Source: Actinomadura rudentiformis (lineage in GTDB: Bacteria > Actinomycetota > Actinomycetes > Streptosporangiales > Streptosporangiaceae). Taken from it: a DNA stretch of 64,000 bases. Each line of letters opens with the position of its first letter. Position 1 is the first letter of the stretch. The stretch spans positions 186,001 to 250,000 of the forward strand of contig NZ_WBMT01000003.1 in NCBI RefSeq assembly GCF_008923185.1, read 5' to 3'. The position numbers were made by a program, and so were the translations under genes. Under the pieces are notes generated by a model. The model worked only from the letters and a program-made list of their open reading frames with translations, searched no databases and was not told the origin of the DNA. Shown here piece by piece: positions 1 through 8,086 of this stretch.

Positions 1-116
1 GGCGGGGGCTGGCCGCCCTGCCACTGCTGCTGAGGGGGCATCTGTCCGCCCTGCCAGTGCTGCCCAGGGCCCGACTGCGGGTACGGCGGCCTCCCGCGAT
101 AAGGGGATTCACTCAT
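1..116 (-). CDS. N-terminus of a Pro/Gln/Gly-rich protein, cut by the window edge
   Basis: Only the first 38 codons lie in the window. The ATG (116-114) follows a clear GGAGG ribosome site inside the 3' end of the acetyltransferase gene, whose stop is 3 bp upstream, so the two genes look co-transcribed. The visible peptide begins MSESPYRGRPPYPQSG and then carries two imperfect copies of a W-Q-G-G-Q-x-P-P unit. Such Pro/Gln-rich leaders usually precede transmembrane domains in actinobacterial membrane proteins, but nothing beyond the leader is visible, so no function is assigned. Confidence 0.6.
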   Translation of the reverse strand, partial: MSESPYRGRPPYPQSGPGQHWQGGQMPPQQQWQGGQPP

Positions 117-119
117 CGG

Positions 120-635
120 TCAGTCCTCCAGGCGAAGCAACATCCGGGTATTTCCCAACGTATTCGGCTTGACCCGGTCAAGGTCCAGGAACTCGGCCAC
201 GCCGTCGTCATACGAACGAAGAAGTTCCTCATACACCTCGGGTGAGACCGGTGTGCCCAAGATCGGCTGAAACCCGTGGCGAGCGAAGAAGTCCACCTCG
301 AAGGTAAGACAGAACACCCGTTCCACGCCGAGTTCCCGGGCGGTCTGAAGGAGTTTGCTGACGATGCGGTGCCCGATGCCCCGCCCGCCATGTCCCTTCT
401 CCACCGCGACCGAACGGACCTCGGCCAGGTCCTCCCACATCACATGCAGCGCGCCGCATCCCACGATCCGCGGCTCTCCCTGCCGGTCCTCGGCGACCCA
501 GAACTCCTGGACGTCCTCGTACAAGGTCACCGTGGTCTTCCTGAGCAGACGCCGCCCCGGACCGGAGTACAAATCGACCAGCCGACGGATCTCCTGCACA
601 TCGGCGGTACGAGCTCGCCGGATCACTACTTCCAC
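120..635 (-). CDS. ArgA-type amino-acid N-acetyltransferase (GNAT family)
   Basis: This 171-residue single-domain GNAT protein resembles the short actinobacterial N-acetylglutamate synthase (the M. tuberculosis ArgA type), which acetylates glutamate with acetyl-CoA in the first step of arginine synthesis. The acetyl-CoA loop is visible around residues 78-90 (VEKGHGGRGIGHRIV, a variant of the Q/R-x-x-G-x-G/A signature), and the Phe-ala-arg-his-gly-phe element near residue 118 is typical of the family. It lacks the N-terminal amino-acid kinase domain of enterobacterial ArgA. The start is GTG at 635; a second in-frame GTG lies three codons later. The truncated Pro/Gln-rich gene follows with 3 bp between. 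Other GNAT substrates cannot be excluded. Confidence 0.8.
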   Translation of the reverse strand: MEVVIRRARTADVQEIRRLVDLYSGPGRRLLRKTTVTLYEDVQEFWVAEDRQGEPRIVGCGALHVMWEDLAEVRSVAVEKGHGGRGIGHRIVSKLLQTARELGVERVFCLTFEVDFFARHGFQPILGTPVSPEVYEELLRSYDDGVAEFLDLDRVKPNTLGNTRMLLRLED

Positions 636-799
636 AAACAGACGACATTATCGAACGTGCGCCCTTTACCGGTGGTGGATCCCCCCTTACGGTAAGTAGT
701 GACGCGGGTGTCTAGACAAAAAAGACCACACCCCTGGCCCGTCGGTGACGAGAAGCACACTGACACGGGGTGACGCACCCGCGATTTCGCATGTTCTGG

Positions 800-828
800 T
801 TGGCATCGAGGTCCGACTCCGTTAGTCT
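800..828 (+). promoter_or_regulatory. Likely sigma-70-type promoter of the riboswitch transcript
   Basis: TTGGCA (800-805) and TAGTCT (823-828) are separated by exactly 17 bp. Initiation about 7 bp downstream, near 835, would place the whole c-di-AMP aptamer in the leader RNA. The assignment rests on motif match and position only. Confidence 0.5.
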
Positions 829-849
829 CCTGCGCTGACATCGGCCACT

Positions 850-1014
850 GGCCGAACCGCCGAATCCACGGCCGCAAACCAGCGTTCCGAGGAGCCGGGA
901 ACCCACTTTGGATGGTTTGGGGGGATCGCCCTCCGATCCCGCCTGGGGTGAATCCGCGCGCGAACGCGGAAGGGCTGCTCCGGCCCCAACCCGTCAGCTA
1001 ACTCGGTAGGCGGA
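850..1014 (+). promoter_or_regulatory. ydaO/yuaA-type c-di-AMP riboswitch
   Basis: The leader carries the hallmark conserved blocks of the ydaO family in the right order: GAGCCGGGAACCCA (891-904), the CCTGGGGTGAATCCGCG stretch (about 942-958), an AGGGCTGCTCCGGCCC-type element (about 971-986), and the 3' block ACCCGTCAGCTAACTCGGTAGGC (about 989-1011). The last block ends roughly 20 bp before the GTG of an NlpC/P60 gene. In actinobacteria this family binds cyclic di-AMP and controls cell-wall hydrolases and resuscitation factors. Ligand binding usually switches the downstream gene off. The exact edges of the fold were set by eye. Confidence 0.88.
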
Positions 1015-1031
1015 CGAGGAGAGGAGATTGA

Positions 1032-1994
1032 GTGGAGCCATTGCGGCCTGCATCCTTTTCGCGCCGCCTTTCGTGGGCCGTCGCCCTCACGGGCGCGCTG
1101 ATCGTCACGGCCACTCCCGCGCACGCCGACCCCGAGCCGTCCACGAAGGAGCTCAGGACCCAGGCGTACAAGCTCGCCGACCAGCTCGAGCAGCTGACCG
1201 AGCAGTACAACGGCCTCAAGGTGAAGCTCCAGCAGTCCCAGCGCGCCGCGAAGGTCGCCACCGACAACGCCAAGCGCCAGGAGAAGTCACTCGAAGGCGT
1301 CCGCGAGAAGGTCGGCAGCCTGGCCGCCACCAGCTACATGCAGGGTGGCGCTGACCCGACGGTCTCCTTCGTCGCCTCCCAGGACCCCCAACGCCTCCTC
1401 GACCAGGCCGCGACCCTGCACTTCTTCGCGACCCAGGACGGCACCCGCGTCCAGGGCCTCATGCAAGCCATGCAGGCCGCTCAGCGCGCGCGCAAGTCCG
1501 CCGAGGAACGCGCCAAGCAGGTCTCCCAGCTCCGAGCCCAGCTCGAAACCCAGCGCGAGAAGGTCACCTCTCTCTACGAGAAGGTCCGCGGCCGCCTGGT
1601 CAAGAAGGACCCCACCCAGCTCGCCAAGCTTCCCGTCGTGGGCAGCGGCAAGGCCGCTCAAGCCCTCCGCTACGCGATGAGCAAGATCGGCCGCCCCTAT
1701 GTCTGGGGCGCCGCCGGCCCCTCCACCTTCGACTGCTCCGGCCTCACGATGTGGGCGTACAAGCAGGTGGGCATCAGCCTCCCCCACTACACCGGCAGCC
1801 AGTGGAACGCAGGCACCCATATCTCCCGCAGCCAGCTCCAGCCGGGCGACCTGGTCTTCTTCCACGGCGACCTGCACCACATGGGCATGTACGTGGGCGA
1901 CGGCAAGTTCCTCCACGCCCCGCAGACCGGCGACGTGGTCAAGATCTCCCCCCTGGCAGGACGTCCCTACGCCGGCGCCGTCCGAGTGGCTTGA
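1032..1994 (+). CDS. Secreted NlpC/P60 (C40) peptidoglycan hydrolase with coiled-coil N-terminus
   Basis: The 320-residue protein has a signal peptide (residues 1-33, cleaved after AHA), a long charged coiled coil (about 38-200), and a C-terminal NlpC/P60 domain (about 208-320). The catalytic Cys sits in FDCSGL (about 234) and the His in HHMGMYVG (about 282); PYVWGA precedes the Cys as usual. This is the RipA/Cgl-type D,L-endopeptidase layout, in which the coiled coil restrains or localises the hydrolase until cell division or regrowth. The GTG start follows GAGGAGAGGAG at a good distance. The leader is a c-di-AMP riboswitch, so expression is probably tied to wall and osmotic state. Confidence 0.92.
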   Translation: MEPLRPASFSRRLSWAVALTGALIVTATPAHADPEPSTKELRTQAYKLADQLEQLTEQYNGLKVKLQQSQRAAKVATDNAKRQEKSLEGVREKVGSLAATSYMQGGADPTVSFVASQDPQRLLDQAATLHFFATQDGTRVQGLMQAMQAAQRARKSAEERAKQVSQLRAQLETQREKVTSLYEKVRGRLVKKDPTQLAKLPVVGSGKAAQALRYAMSKIGRPYVWGAAGPSTFDCSGLTMWAYKQVGISLPHYTGSQWNAGTHISRSQLQPGDLVFFHGDLHHMGMYVGDGKFLHAPQTGDVVKISPLAGRPYAGAVRVA

Positions 1995-1995
1995 C

Positions 1996-2062
1996 GTACG
2001 GCGCGCAGCACGGACGCCACCGTACGCAGCGCGGACGCCACGGTACGCAACACGGACACACG
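1996..2062 (+). repeat. Three degenerate 21-bp tandem repeats
   Basis: The core GCAGCGCGGACGCCAC recurs at 2005-2020, 2026-2041 and (degenerate) 2047-2061, a period of 21 bp, directly after the NlpC/P60 stop. Downstream, CCGTTAAC (2081-2088) and GTTAACGG (2129-2136) form a widely spaced inverted repeat. The 315-bp gap between the NlpC/P60 gene and the convergent LuxR-type gene holds no convincing gene and no compact terminator hairpin. Confidence 0.55.
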
Positions 2063-2309
2063 GTTCGCCGTGAAATCTCGCCGTTAACGTCGCGGCGGCG
2101 GCGCACTTGGCGCGCCCATGCGCATGCGGTTAACGGATGCTCCATATGTGGTCAACGACGCCTTGTCCGGAAGCGCGGCGTCCCCCCGTGGCCGCCGCTT
2201 GTCAGTTGAACCTCGTCCGCGGCGACGCCGCCTGCAGGGACCTACCTGTCAGGGCGTCAGCGCCGCCGCTGCGGGGGTGGACGGAGTTCTTCTCTCGCTA
2301 CCGGACTGC

Positions 2310-2540
2310 TCAGATGAGTTGCCTTCGGGCCGCCCACACCACGGCCTCGATAGGGGTGTTGACTTCGAGCCGATCACAGATCGTGCGCAGACGACGCCTC
2401 AACGTCCGCGCGCTCAGCTCGAGTTTGCGTGCCGCCACATCGGCTGTGACACCGCTGGCGATCTGAGCGAGCAGTTTGATCTCCTCCTCGTTCAGTCGCA
2501 GATCGTCGGTGCCACGACGTGCGAGTGTGGCCTGTTCCAC
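2310..2540 (-). CDS. Stand-alone LuxR-type HTH protein
   Basis: The 76-residue product is almost entirely one helix-turn-helix: LNEEEIKLLAQIASGVTADV then a recognition region ARKLELSARTLRRRLRTICDRL, ending VEAVVWAARRQLI-like as in NarL/GerE domains. It has no receiver or sensor domain. I chose GTG at 2540 because GGGAGGA sits 4 bp upstream; a longer 96-residue version from GTG at 2600 adds only low-complexity sequence. Small orphan LuxR-type proteins are common in actinomycetes and act as DNA-binding regulators, but the target is unknown. It is convergent with the NlpC/P60 gene. Confidence 0.7.
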   Translation of the reverse strand: MEQATLARRGTDDLRLNEEEIKLLAQIASGVTADVAARKLELSARTLRRRLRTICDRLEVNTPIEAVVWAARRQLI

Positions 2541-2910
2541 TCCGTCCTCCCTCGTCCGTGGTGATGACCGCGGGGATGCAGCCGTCCGCTGCACAGGCAC
2601 GGGTAGGCCTCGATCTGTACGCGTTGGGTTGCCGGGTCCGGAGCCTCCGGACTTAGATCATCTGTTTCCTCTTCTTGTCGCATGCTTGGCCGGAGGTGGC
2701 CGATGGGTCGATTGCGGGGCGCCGTGCGGGAACTCCGGGTAACGATTCACTCGTTGGCCAACCGAACGCGGATGAACCCGGAACCGACTCGCCCACGAGG
2801 ATGTGGACGGTCCCGGGAACGTCTCGTGCGGGGACGGGTCATGATCGCCAGCCACTTCAGCCCCATCCCTTCGTCGTCCGATTCTCCGACCCGTACGCCA
2901 ACGATGATCG

Positions 2911-3027
2911 TGAATCGTTTCAAGCTACGCTTCGGCTCGGAACGCTAGGCGGCCGGATCCGGCCCGTCAAGCGCCGATTGGGCACTTTGTGTGCTTGTAT
3001 GGCTACCAACCGTGATGGATCTCACGG
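2911..3027 (+). promoter_or_regulatory. Candidate LacI-family operators upstream of the LacI gene
   Basis: The 547-bp gap before the LacI gene holds no convincing coding region. TGAATCGTTTCA (2911-2922) is an imperfect palindrome around a central CG, the shape bound by LacI/GalR proteins, and CCGTGA-N6-TCACGG (3010-3027) is a perfect inverted repeat about 60 bp before the TTG start. Either could be an autoregulatory site. This is inference from symmetry and position. Confidence 0.35.
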
Positions 3028-3087
3028 GGGTTCGCGGGGAAAGCTCGATAACCTGCGAAAACAGATCCGGGGTCGACGAGGAGTGAG

Positions 3088-4092
3088 TTGCCCGCCACCA
3101 GTATTCGGGAAGTCGCGAGACGTGCCGGAGTCTCAGTTGGGACCGTTTCGAATGTCCTAAACCGGCCAGATCTCGTGGCCGAAGCCACCCGTGATCGCGT
3201 TCGTGCGGCGATCGAGGAACTCGGATTCGTCCGCAATGAGTCCGCCAGACGGCTCCGTCAGGCCAACGCCGGGCCGCGTCGTGCCCGCGCGTTCGGGATC
3301 GTCGTGGAGGACCTCACCAACCCGTACGCCACCGATGTCGCCCGCGGCGCGGAGATGGCGCTCAACGAGGCGGGCCATGACGCGCTGTGGCTGACGAGCG
3401 ACCACTCGGCCGCCAAGGAGCGCCGGATCCTGGAGTTGCTCGAGGAGCAGCGCGCCGCCGGCGTGCTGATCATTCCGGTGGGTGTCGGCCCGAAGGAGAT
3501 CGACCGGCTGCGCGCCTCGGGCATGACCGTGGTGCTGCTCGACCATTCGGCCCCCAATGTGTGCTTCGCCCAGGTGGACCATGTCGCGGGCGGGGACATC
3601 GCCGCCGGGCATCTGCTCGCCCTCGGGCGGGAACGGCTGGCGTTCGTGACCGGCCTTCCCGAGCCGCTGCCCTGCGTCGAACGCCGCAACGGCGCGGCCC
3701 GCACGCTGGCCAAGGCCGGCGGCGGCGAGCTGATCACACTGATCCAGGAGGCGCTGACGCCGACCGAGGGCCGCGCGGCGGCCCAGCGGCTGATAGACCT
3801 GCCGGCCATGCCCAACGGCGTCTTCTGCGCCAACGATCTGCTGGCCATCGGCCTGATCAACGAGCTGCTGCGGCTGGGGGTCCGGGTCCCGGAGGAGATC
3901 GCCGTGATCGGCTACGACGACATCGAGCTGGCCACCAGCGCCGCGGTCCCCCTGACCACCATCCGCCAGCCGCGCCAGGAGATCGGCTACGAGGCCGCGG
4001 AGCTGGCGCTTGCCGAAGCCGCGGAAGGCAAGCGCCACCGCCACCGCCAGGTCGTTCTCACACCCGAGATCGTCATCCGCGAGTCCGCCTGA
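3088..4092 (+). CDS. LacI/GalR-family transcriptional regulator
   Basis: The 334-residue protein begins with a LacI HTH (residues 5-50: SIREVARRAGVSVGTVSNVL, then the hinge NRPDLVAEATRDRVRAAIEELGF split across the helix). A periplasmic-binding-protein-like sugar domain follows (about 65-330), including FCANDLLAIGLINELL and AVIGYDDIELA typical of the family. The start is TTG, preceded by GAGGAG. No sugar transport or catabolic gene is adjacent: the next gene is convergent lysS. The effector and targets are therefore unknown. Inverted repeats upstream suggest autoregulation. Confidence 0.9.
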   Translation: MPATSIREVARRAGVSVGTVSNVLNRPDLVAEATRDRVRAAIEELGFVRNESARRLRQANAGPRRARAFGIVVEDLTNPYATDVARGAEMALNEAGHDALWLTSDHSAAKERRILELLEEQRAAGVLIIPVGVGPKEIDRLRASGMTVVLLDHSAPNVCFAQVDHVAGGDIAAGHLLALGRERLAFVTGLPEPLPCVERRNGAARTLAKAGGGELITLIQEALTPTEGRAAAQRLIDLPAMPNGVFCANDLLAIGLINELLRLGVRVPEEIAVIGYDDIELATSAAVPLTTIRQPRQEIGYEAAELALAEAAEGKRHRHRQVVLTPEIVIRESA

Positions 4093-4126
4093 CCGATCCC
4101 TCTGGTCTGACCTGCCGCGGCTTGAC

Positions 4127-5617
4127 CTACTCCGGCTTGACCAGGGGGAACAGGATCGTCTCGCGGATGTTCTTGCCGGTGAAGGCCATGATCATCCGGT
4201 CGATGCCGGCGCCCATGCCCCCGGTCGGGGGCATCGCGTACTCCAGGGCGCGCAGGAAGTCCTCGTCGAGCTGCATGGCCTCCGGGTCACCGCCCGCCGC
4301 GAGCAGCGACTGCTCGGTGAGGCGGCGGCGTTGCTCGACCGGGTCGACGAGCTCGGAGTAGGCGGTGCCCAGCTCCGTCCCGAAGCCGATCAGGTCCCAC
4401 TTCTCGGTGAGCAGCGGCTCCTCGCGGTGCTGCCGCGTCAGCGGCGAGGTCTCCACCGGGTAGTCCATGACGAACGTGGGCTGCACGAGCGTGTGCTCGA
4501 CCAGCTCCTCGAAGATCTCCTGGACGAGCTTGCCCTGCCCCCACTTGGGGTCCCAGGAGATGCCGCGCGCGTCGGCGTGCTTGCGCACCTGCTCGATCGG
4601 CGTGTGCGGCGTGATCTCCTCGCCGAGCGCCCCCGACACCGAGCCGTAGAGGGTGATGCGCGGCCACTCGGCAAGGCCGAGGTCGATCTCCTGCCCCTCG
4701 TGCACCACGACCGATGTGCCCAGCGCCGCCACGACCGCGTCCTGGTACATCCGCTGGGTCAGGTCGGCCATGTCGTTGTAGTCGAGGTAGGTGCCGTACG
4801 CCTCGACCATCGTGAACTCGGGGTTGTGCGTCGAGTCGGCGCCCTCGTTCCGGAAGTTCCGGTTGATCTCGAAGACCTTGTCGATGCCGCCCACGACGAG
4901 CCGCTTGAGGTAGAGCTCGATCGCGATGCGCAGGTAGAGCTCCATGTCGTACGCGTTGATGTGCGTCTTGAACGGGCGCGCCGCCGCGCCGCCATGGATC
5001 GGCTGCAACATCGGGGTCTCGACCTCGAGGTAACCCTCGTTGTGCCAGAAGTCGCGGACGGCCCGCACGGTGGCGCTGCGGACGTGCGCCATCTTGCGGG
5101 CCTCGTCGTTCACGATCAGGTCGACGTACCGCTGCCGGACGCGCGCCTCGGGATCGGTGAGCCCGGCGTGCTTCTCCGGCAGCGGCCGCAGGCACTTCGA
5201 AGTGATCGCGAACGAGTCGGCCATCACTGACAGCTCGCCGCGCCTGGAGGTGATGACCTCGCCCTCGACGCCGACGTGGTCGCCGAGGTCGACGTCGCGC
5301 TTCCAGGCGTCCAGCGACTCCTGCCCCACCTTGGCGAGCGACAACATCACCTGGATGTCGCCGCTGCCGTCGCGGATGGTGGCGAAGCAGAGCTTGCCGG
5401 TGTTGCGGACCAGCATGACGCGACCGGTGACGCCGACCTTCTCGCCCGTCTCGGTGCCCGGCTCCAGATCCGGGTGTTTCTCCCGGATCTCGGCAATCGT
5501 CGCCGTGCGGGGGAAGGTCACCGGGTAGGGGTCGATACCGCTCTCGCGGAGCCGGTCGAGCTTCTCCCGGCGCACCCGCATCTGCTCCGGAAGGTCGTCG
5601 TAGGTCTCGTCACTCAC
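4127..5617 (-). CDS. lysS: Lysyl-tRNA synthetase, class II
   Basis: The 496-residue class II enzyme charges tRNA-Lys. The N-terminal OB-fold anticodon-binding domain (about 60-165) includes GRVMLVRNTGKLCFATIRDG. Motif 2 is FRNEGADSTHNPEFTMVEAY (about 258-277) and motif 3 is GMGAGIDRMIMAF near the C-terminus; length is normal. It is the last member of the conserved cofactor/translation block. In many actinobacteria the next gene is lsr2, but here a convergent LacI regulator lies 34 bp away. The upstream neighbour is an unknown secreted protein on the same strand, 90 bp away. Confidence 0.97.
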   Translation of the reverse strand: MSDETYDDLPEQMRVRREKLDRLRESGIDPYPVTFPRTATIAEIREKHPDLEPGTETGEKVGVTGRVMLVRNTGKLCFATIRDGSGDIQVMLSLAKVGQESLDAWKRDVDLGDHVGVEGEVITSRRGELSVMADSFAITSKCLRPLPEKHAGLTDPEARVRQRYVDLIVNDEARKMAHVRSATVRAVRDFWHNEGYLEVETPMLQPIHGGAAARPFKTHINAYDMELYLRIAIELYLKRLVVGGIDKVFEINRNFRNEGADSTHNPEFTMVEAYGTYLDYNDMADLTQRMYQDAVVAALGTSVVVHEGQEIDLGLAEWPRITLYGSVSGALGEEITPHTPIEQVRKHADARGISWDPKWGQGKLVQEIFEELVEHTLVQPTFVMDYPVETSPLTRQHREEPLLTEKWDLIGFGTELGTAYSELVDPVEQRRRLTEQSLLAAGGDPEAMQLDEDFLRALEYAMPPTGGMGAGIDRMIMAFTGKNIRETILFPLVKPE

Positions 5618-5707
5618 GGCACAAGGCTATCGAGCCGGGTCGATGCCCCGCGAACGACTTCCCCGCGATCACTTGAGACGACACTGATCACGTGAAGACG
5701 ACGCCGA

Positions 5708-6316
5708 TCACTTGACGACGGCGGTCTTGATCGGGAACGCGTGCTGCTTCCGCTTGCCGGTGGAAGCGTTGTAGACGTTGTAGGTGAGCGTTGCGGCGCC
5801 CTTCCACTTGGTCTTGTGGTTCGGCAGCGGGATCTGGCAGCGGAAGGACATCGGCTTGGGCTTCGTCGCGTTCCGCTGGTGGGCCGCGTGCCGCCAGAAG
5901 TATTGGCCGCGGTCGCAGGTGCGGGACTCCTTCTTCTTCCCGCTGGTGATCGTGAACTTCAGGACGACCATCTTGCTGAGCTGCTTCTTGGGGTCCTTGA
6001 GATGTGCGGGGTTGACGTTGTTCGGGCAGTAAGTGACCACGAACTCGGCCCAGTGGTCCATCCCGCCCTCACCGCGCTCCTTGTAGAGGCGCATCTTGAG
6101 GCCGACCTTGGGGTCCTTGGTCTTCGGCAGTGTCTTCGACACCGGAATGACCTTCAGGTTCTTGGCGTCGCAGGCGTTGGCCGCCTGAGCGCCGGCGGCT
6201 GCCTGGGCGCGGGCCGCAGCCTGGGTACCGGGGGCGGCGGCGTGCGCGGCCGGGACCATCGCTCCGGCGGCGACGGCCGTCGCGCCTACAGCGATCGTGC
6301 GCTGAACGATATTCAC
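5708..6316 (-). CDS. Secreted protein of unknown function
   Basis: The predicted 202-residue protein starts at GTG 6316, preceded by AGGAG. Residues 1-26 form a signal peptide (hydrophobic run IAVGATAVAAGAMV, then AHA-A). An Ala/Gln-rich linker follows (about 27-48) and then a basic mature region with four Cys, one each near NACD, VTYCPN, RTCDRG and FRCQIP, which could form two disulphides. I recognise no catalytic motif and no family. It lies between coaX and lysS, but its own upstream region carries an inverted repeat, so it is probably a separate transcription unit. Confidence 0.7.
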   Translation of the reverse strand: MNIVQRTIAVGATAVAAGAMVPAAHAAAPGTQAAARAQAAAGAQAANACDAKNLKVIPVSKTLPKTKDPKVGLKMRLYKERGEGGMDHWAEFVVTYCPNNVNPAHLKDPKKQLSKMVVLKFTITSGKKKESRTCDRGQYFWRHAAHQRNATKPKPMSFRCQIPLPNHKTKWKGAATLTYNVYNASTGKRKQHAFPIKTAVVK

Positions 6317-6338
6317 GAGGACTCCTGGGGGGAGATCG

Positions 6339-6359
6339 GGATCATGAGTTTGATGATCC
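6339..6359 (-). promoter_or_regulatory. Perfect 7-bp inverted repeat upstream of the secreted-protein gene
   Basis: GGATCAT (6339-6345) and ATGATCC (6353-6359) are separated by 7 bp and lie 23-43 bp upstream of the GTG of the secreted protein. The size and position fit a repressor operator or the base of a leader hairpin. No regulator is indicated by the neighbourhood. Confidence 0.3.
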
Positions 6360-6431
6360 ACTATGCCGATCTTGAACCCCGCGCAACACCCGCTGCCGCC
6401 AGATTGGCCCTCAGGCACTACACACCCTGTC

Positions 6432-7214
6432 TCAGGGCGTGTTGCGCTCGTAGATCAGGCGGAGGCCCACCAGGGTCAGCCAGGGCTCGAACGCGTCGAT
6501 GCTGCGGGCCTCGTCGAGTACCAGGGGTGCCAGGCCGCCCGTGGCGATGACGGTGACCTGGTCGGGGTCCTCGGCCAGTTCCTCGGACATGCGCTCGACG
6601 ATCCCGTCCACCTGGCCGGCGAAGCCGAAGATGATGCCGGACTGGAGGGCCTCGACGGTGTTCTTGGCGATCACGTTCCGGGGCCGCTGGAGCTCGATCT
6701 TGTGAAGCTGGGCACCCCGTACGGACAGGGCGTCGATGGAGATCTCGATGCCGGGGGCGATCGCGCCGCCGACGTACTCGCCCTTGGCGGAGACGGCGTC
6801 GAACGTGGTGGCCGTGCCGAAGTCGACGACGATCGCCGGACCGCGGTGCAGGTGGACGGCCGCGAGCGCGTTGACGATGCGGTCGGCCCCCACTTCCTTG
6901 GGGTTGTCCATCCGTACCGGAACGCCGGTCTTGACCCCGGGTTCGACGATCACCGCGGCCACGTCGCCGTAGTACCGGCGACACATTTCCCGCATCTCGT
7001 GCAGAACCGACGGGACCGTGGAGCACAGAGCGATGCCGCTGATGTCGGTCTCGGCCAGCAGCGGGCTCTGCTGGACCAGACCCTGGAGGACGACGGCTAT
7101 CTCATCGGCTGTCCGTCGCGGATCGGTGTTGATCCTCCAGTGTTCGATAACCTCCTCGCCCTCGAACAGGCCGAGGACGGTATGGGTGTTACCGACGTCG
7201 ATCGTGAGCAGCAT
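6432..7214 (-). CDS. coaX: Type III pantothenate kinase
   Basis: The 260-residue kinase phosphorylates pantothenate in the first step of CoA synthesis. The ASKHA phosphate loop is at the extreme N-terminus (LTIDVGNTHTVLGLF, residues 3-17). A second ASKHA element, VDFGTATTFD, lies near residue 125, and GGAIAPGIEIS follows. Type III kinases use no coaA-like P-loop and are insensitive to CoA feedback. The gene lies 14 bp downstream of nadC and shares the operon with panC and panD, which make its substrate, as in M. tuberculosis. Confidence 0.96.
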   Translation of the reverse strand: MLLTIDVGNTHTVLGLFEGEEVIEHWRINTDPRRTADEIAVVLQGLVQQSPLLAETDISGIALCSTVPSVLHEMREMCRRYYGDVAAVIVEPGVKTGVPVRMDNPKEVGADRIVNALAAVHLHRGPAIVVDFGTATTFDAVSAKGEYVGGAIAPGIEISIDALSVRGAQLHKIELQRPRNVIAKNTVEALQSGIIFGFAGQVDGIVERMSEELAEDPDQVTVIATGGLAPLVLDEARSIDAFEPWLTLVGLRLIYERNTP

Positions 7215-7228
7215 CAGGTCCCCGCTGG

Positions 7229-8086
7229 TCAGGTGAAGTCAAGGCCGATGTCGAGCACGCGCGCCGAGTGGGTCAGCGCACCTACTGCAAGGTAGTCCAC
7301 ACCGGTCACGGCCACATCTCGGGCCCTGTCCAAGGCGAGTCCGCCGCTCGCCTCCAGCTCCGCCCGGCCGTTCACCAGGCGCACCGCTTCGCGCATCTGA
7401 TCGAGCGTCATGTTGTCCAGCAGGATCGAACGCGCGCCGACCGCCAGTGCCTCCTCGACCTGAGCGAGAGTGTCGCACTCGACCTGGATGTGGAGGGACG
7501 GGTAGACGTCGCGTATCGCCCGGTACGCGGCGGTGACCGAGCCCGCCGCCGCCACGTGGTTGTCCTTGATCAGCGCGGAGTCGTGCAGGCCCATCCGGTG
7601 GTTGACCCCGCCGCCGCAACGCACCGCGTACTTCTGCAGGGCCCGCAGGCCCGGCAGTGTCTTGCGGCTGTCGCGCACCTTCGCCTTGGTGCCCTCCATG
7701 GCGTCCACCCAGCGCCCCGTGGCCGTGGCGATGCCCGAGAGGTGGGTGAGGAGGTTGAGGGCGGTCCGCTCGGCGCGGAGCAGGGCGCGCGTCGGCCCGT
7801 TCACCGAGATCAGCACCTGGCCCGCGGTGACACGATCGCCGTCTGCCGCCTTCGCCGTGTACGCGACGTCCAGCGCCTCGAAGACGGCCTCCGCCACGGG
7901 AATGCCGGCAACGATCCCGTCCTCGCGCGCGGTGAAGTCTCCGCTCGCGGTGTCCTCCGGCGAGAAGATCGGCTCACTGGTGACGTCCACCTGCCCGTCC
8001 TCGTCCAGTGCGACTCGCACCAGGTTTTCCACAGCCTGTGGATCGAGCCCGGCCTCGGCCAGCCGTGCCTGCAGCTCCGGCGTCAT
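7229..8086 (-). CDS. nadC: Quinolinate phosphoribosyltransferase (carboxylating)
   Basis: This 285-residue enzyme converts quinolinate and PRPP to nicotinate mononucleotide, PPi and CO2 in de novo NAD synthesis. RDSRKTLPGLRALQKYAVRCGGG (split motif, about residues 138-160) and HRMGLHDSALIKDNH (about 163-177) contain the conserved Arg, Lys and His residues that bind quinolinate and PRPP. Length is normal. Its ATG overlaps the nadB stop by 4 bp (ATGA), so translation is probably coupled. Its substrate needs NadA, which is not in this window. Confidence 0.97.
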   Translation of the reverse strand: MTPELQARLAEAGLDPQAVENLVRVALDEDGQVDVTSEPIFSPEDTASGDFTAREDGIVAGIPVAEAVFEALDVAYTAKAADGDRVTAGQVLISVNGPTRALLRAERTALNLLTHLSGIATATGRWVDAMEGTKAKVRDSRKTLPGLRALQKYAVRCGGGVNHRMGLHDSALIKDNHVAAAGSVTAAYRAIRDVYPSLHIQVECDTLAQVEEALAVGARSILLDNMTLDQMREAVRLVNGRAELEASGGLALDRARDVAVTGVDYLAVGALTHSARVLDIGLDFT

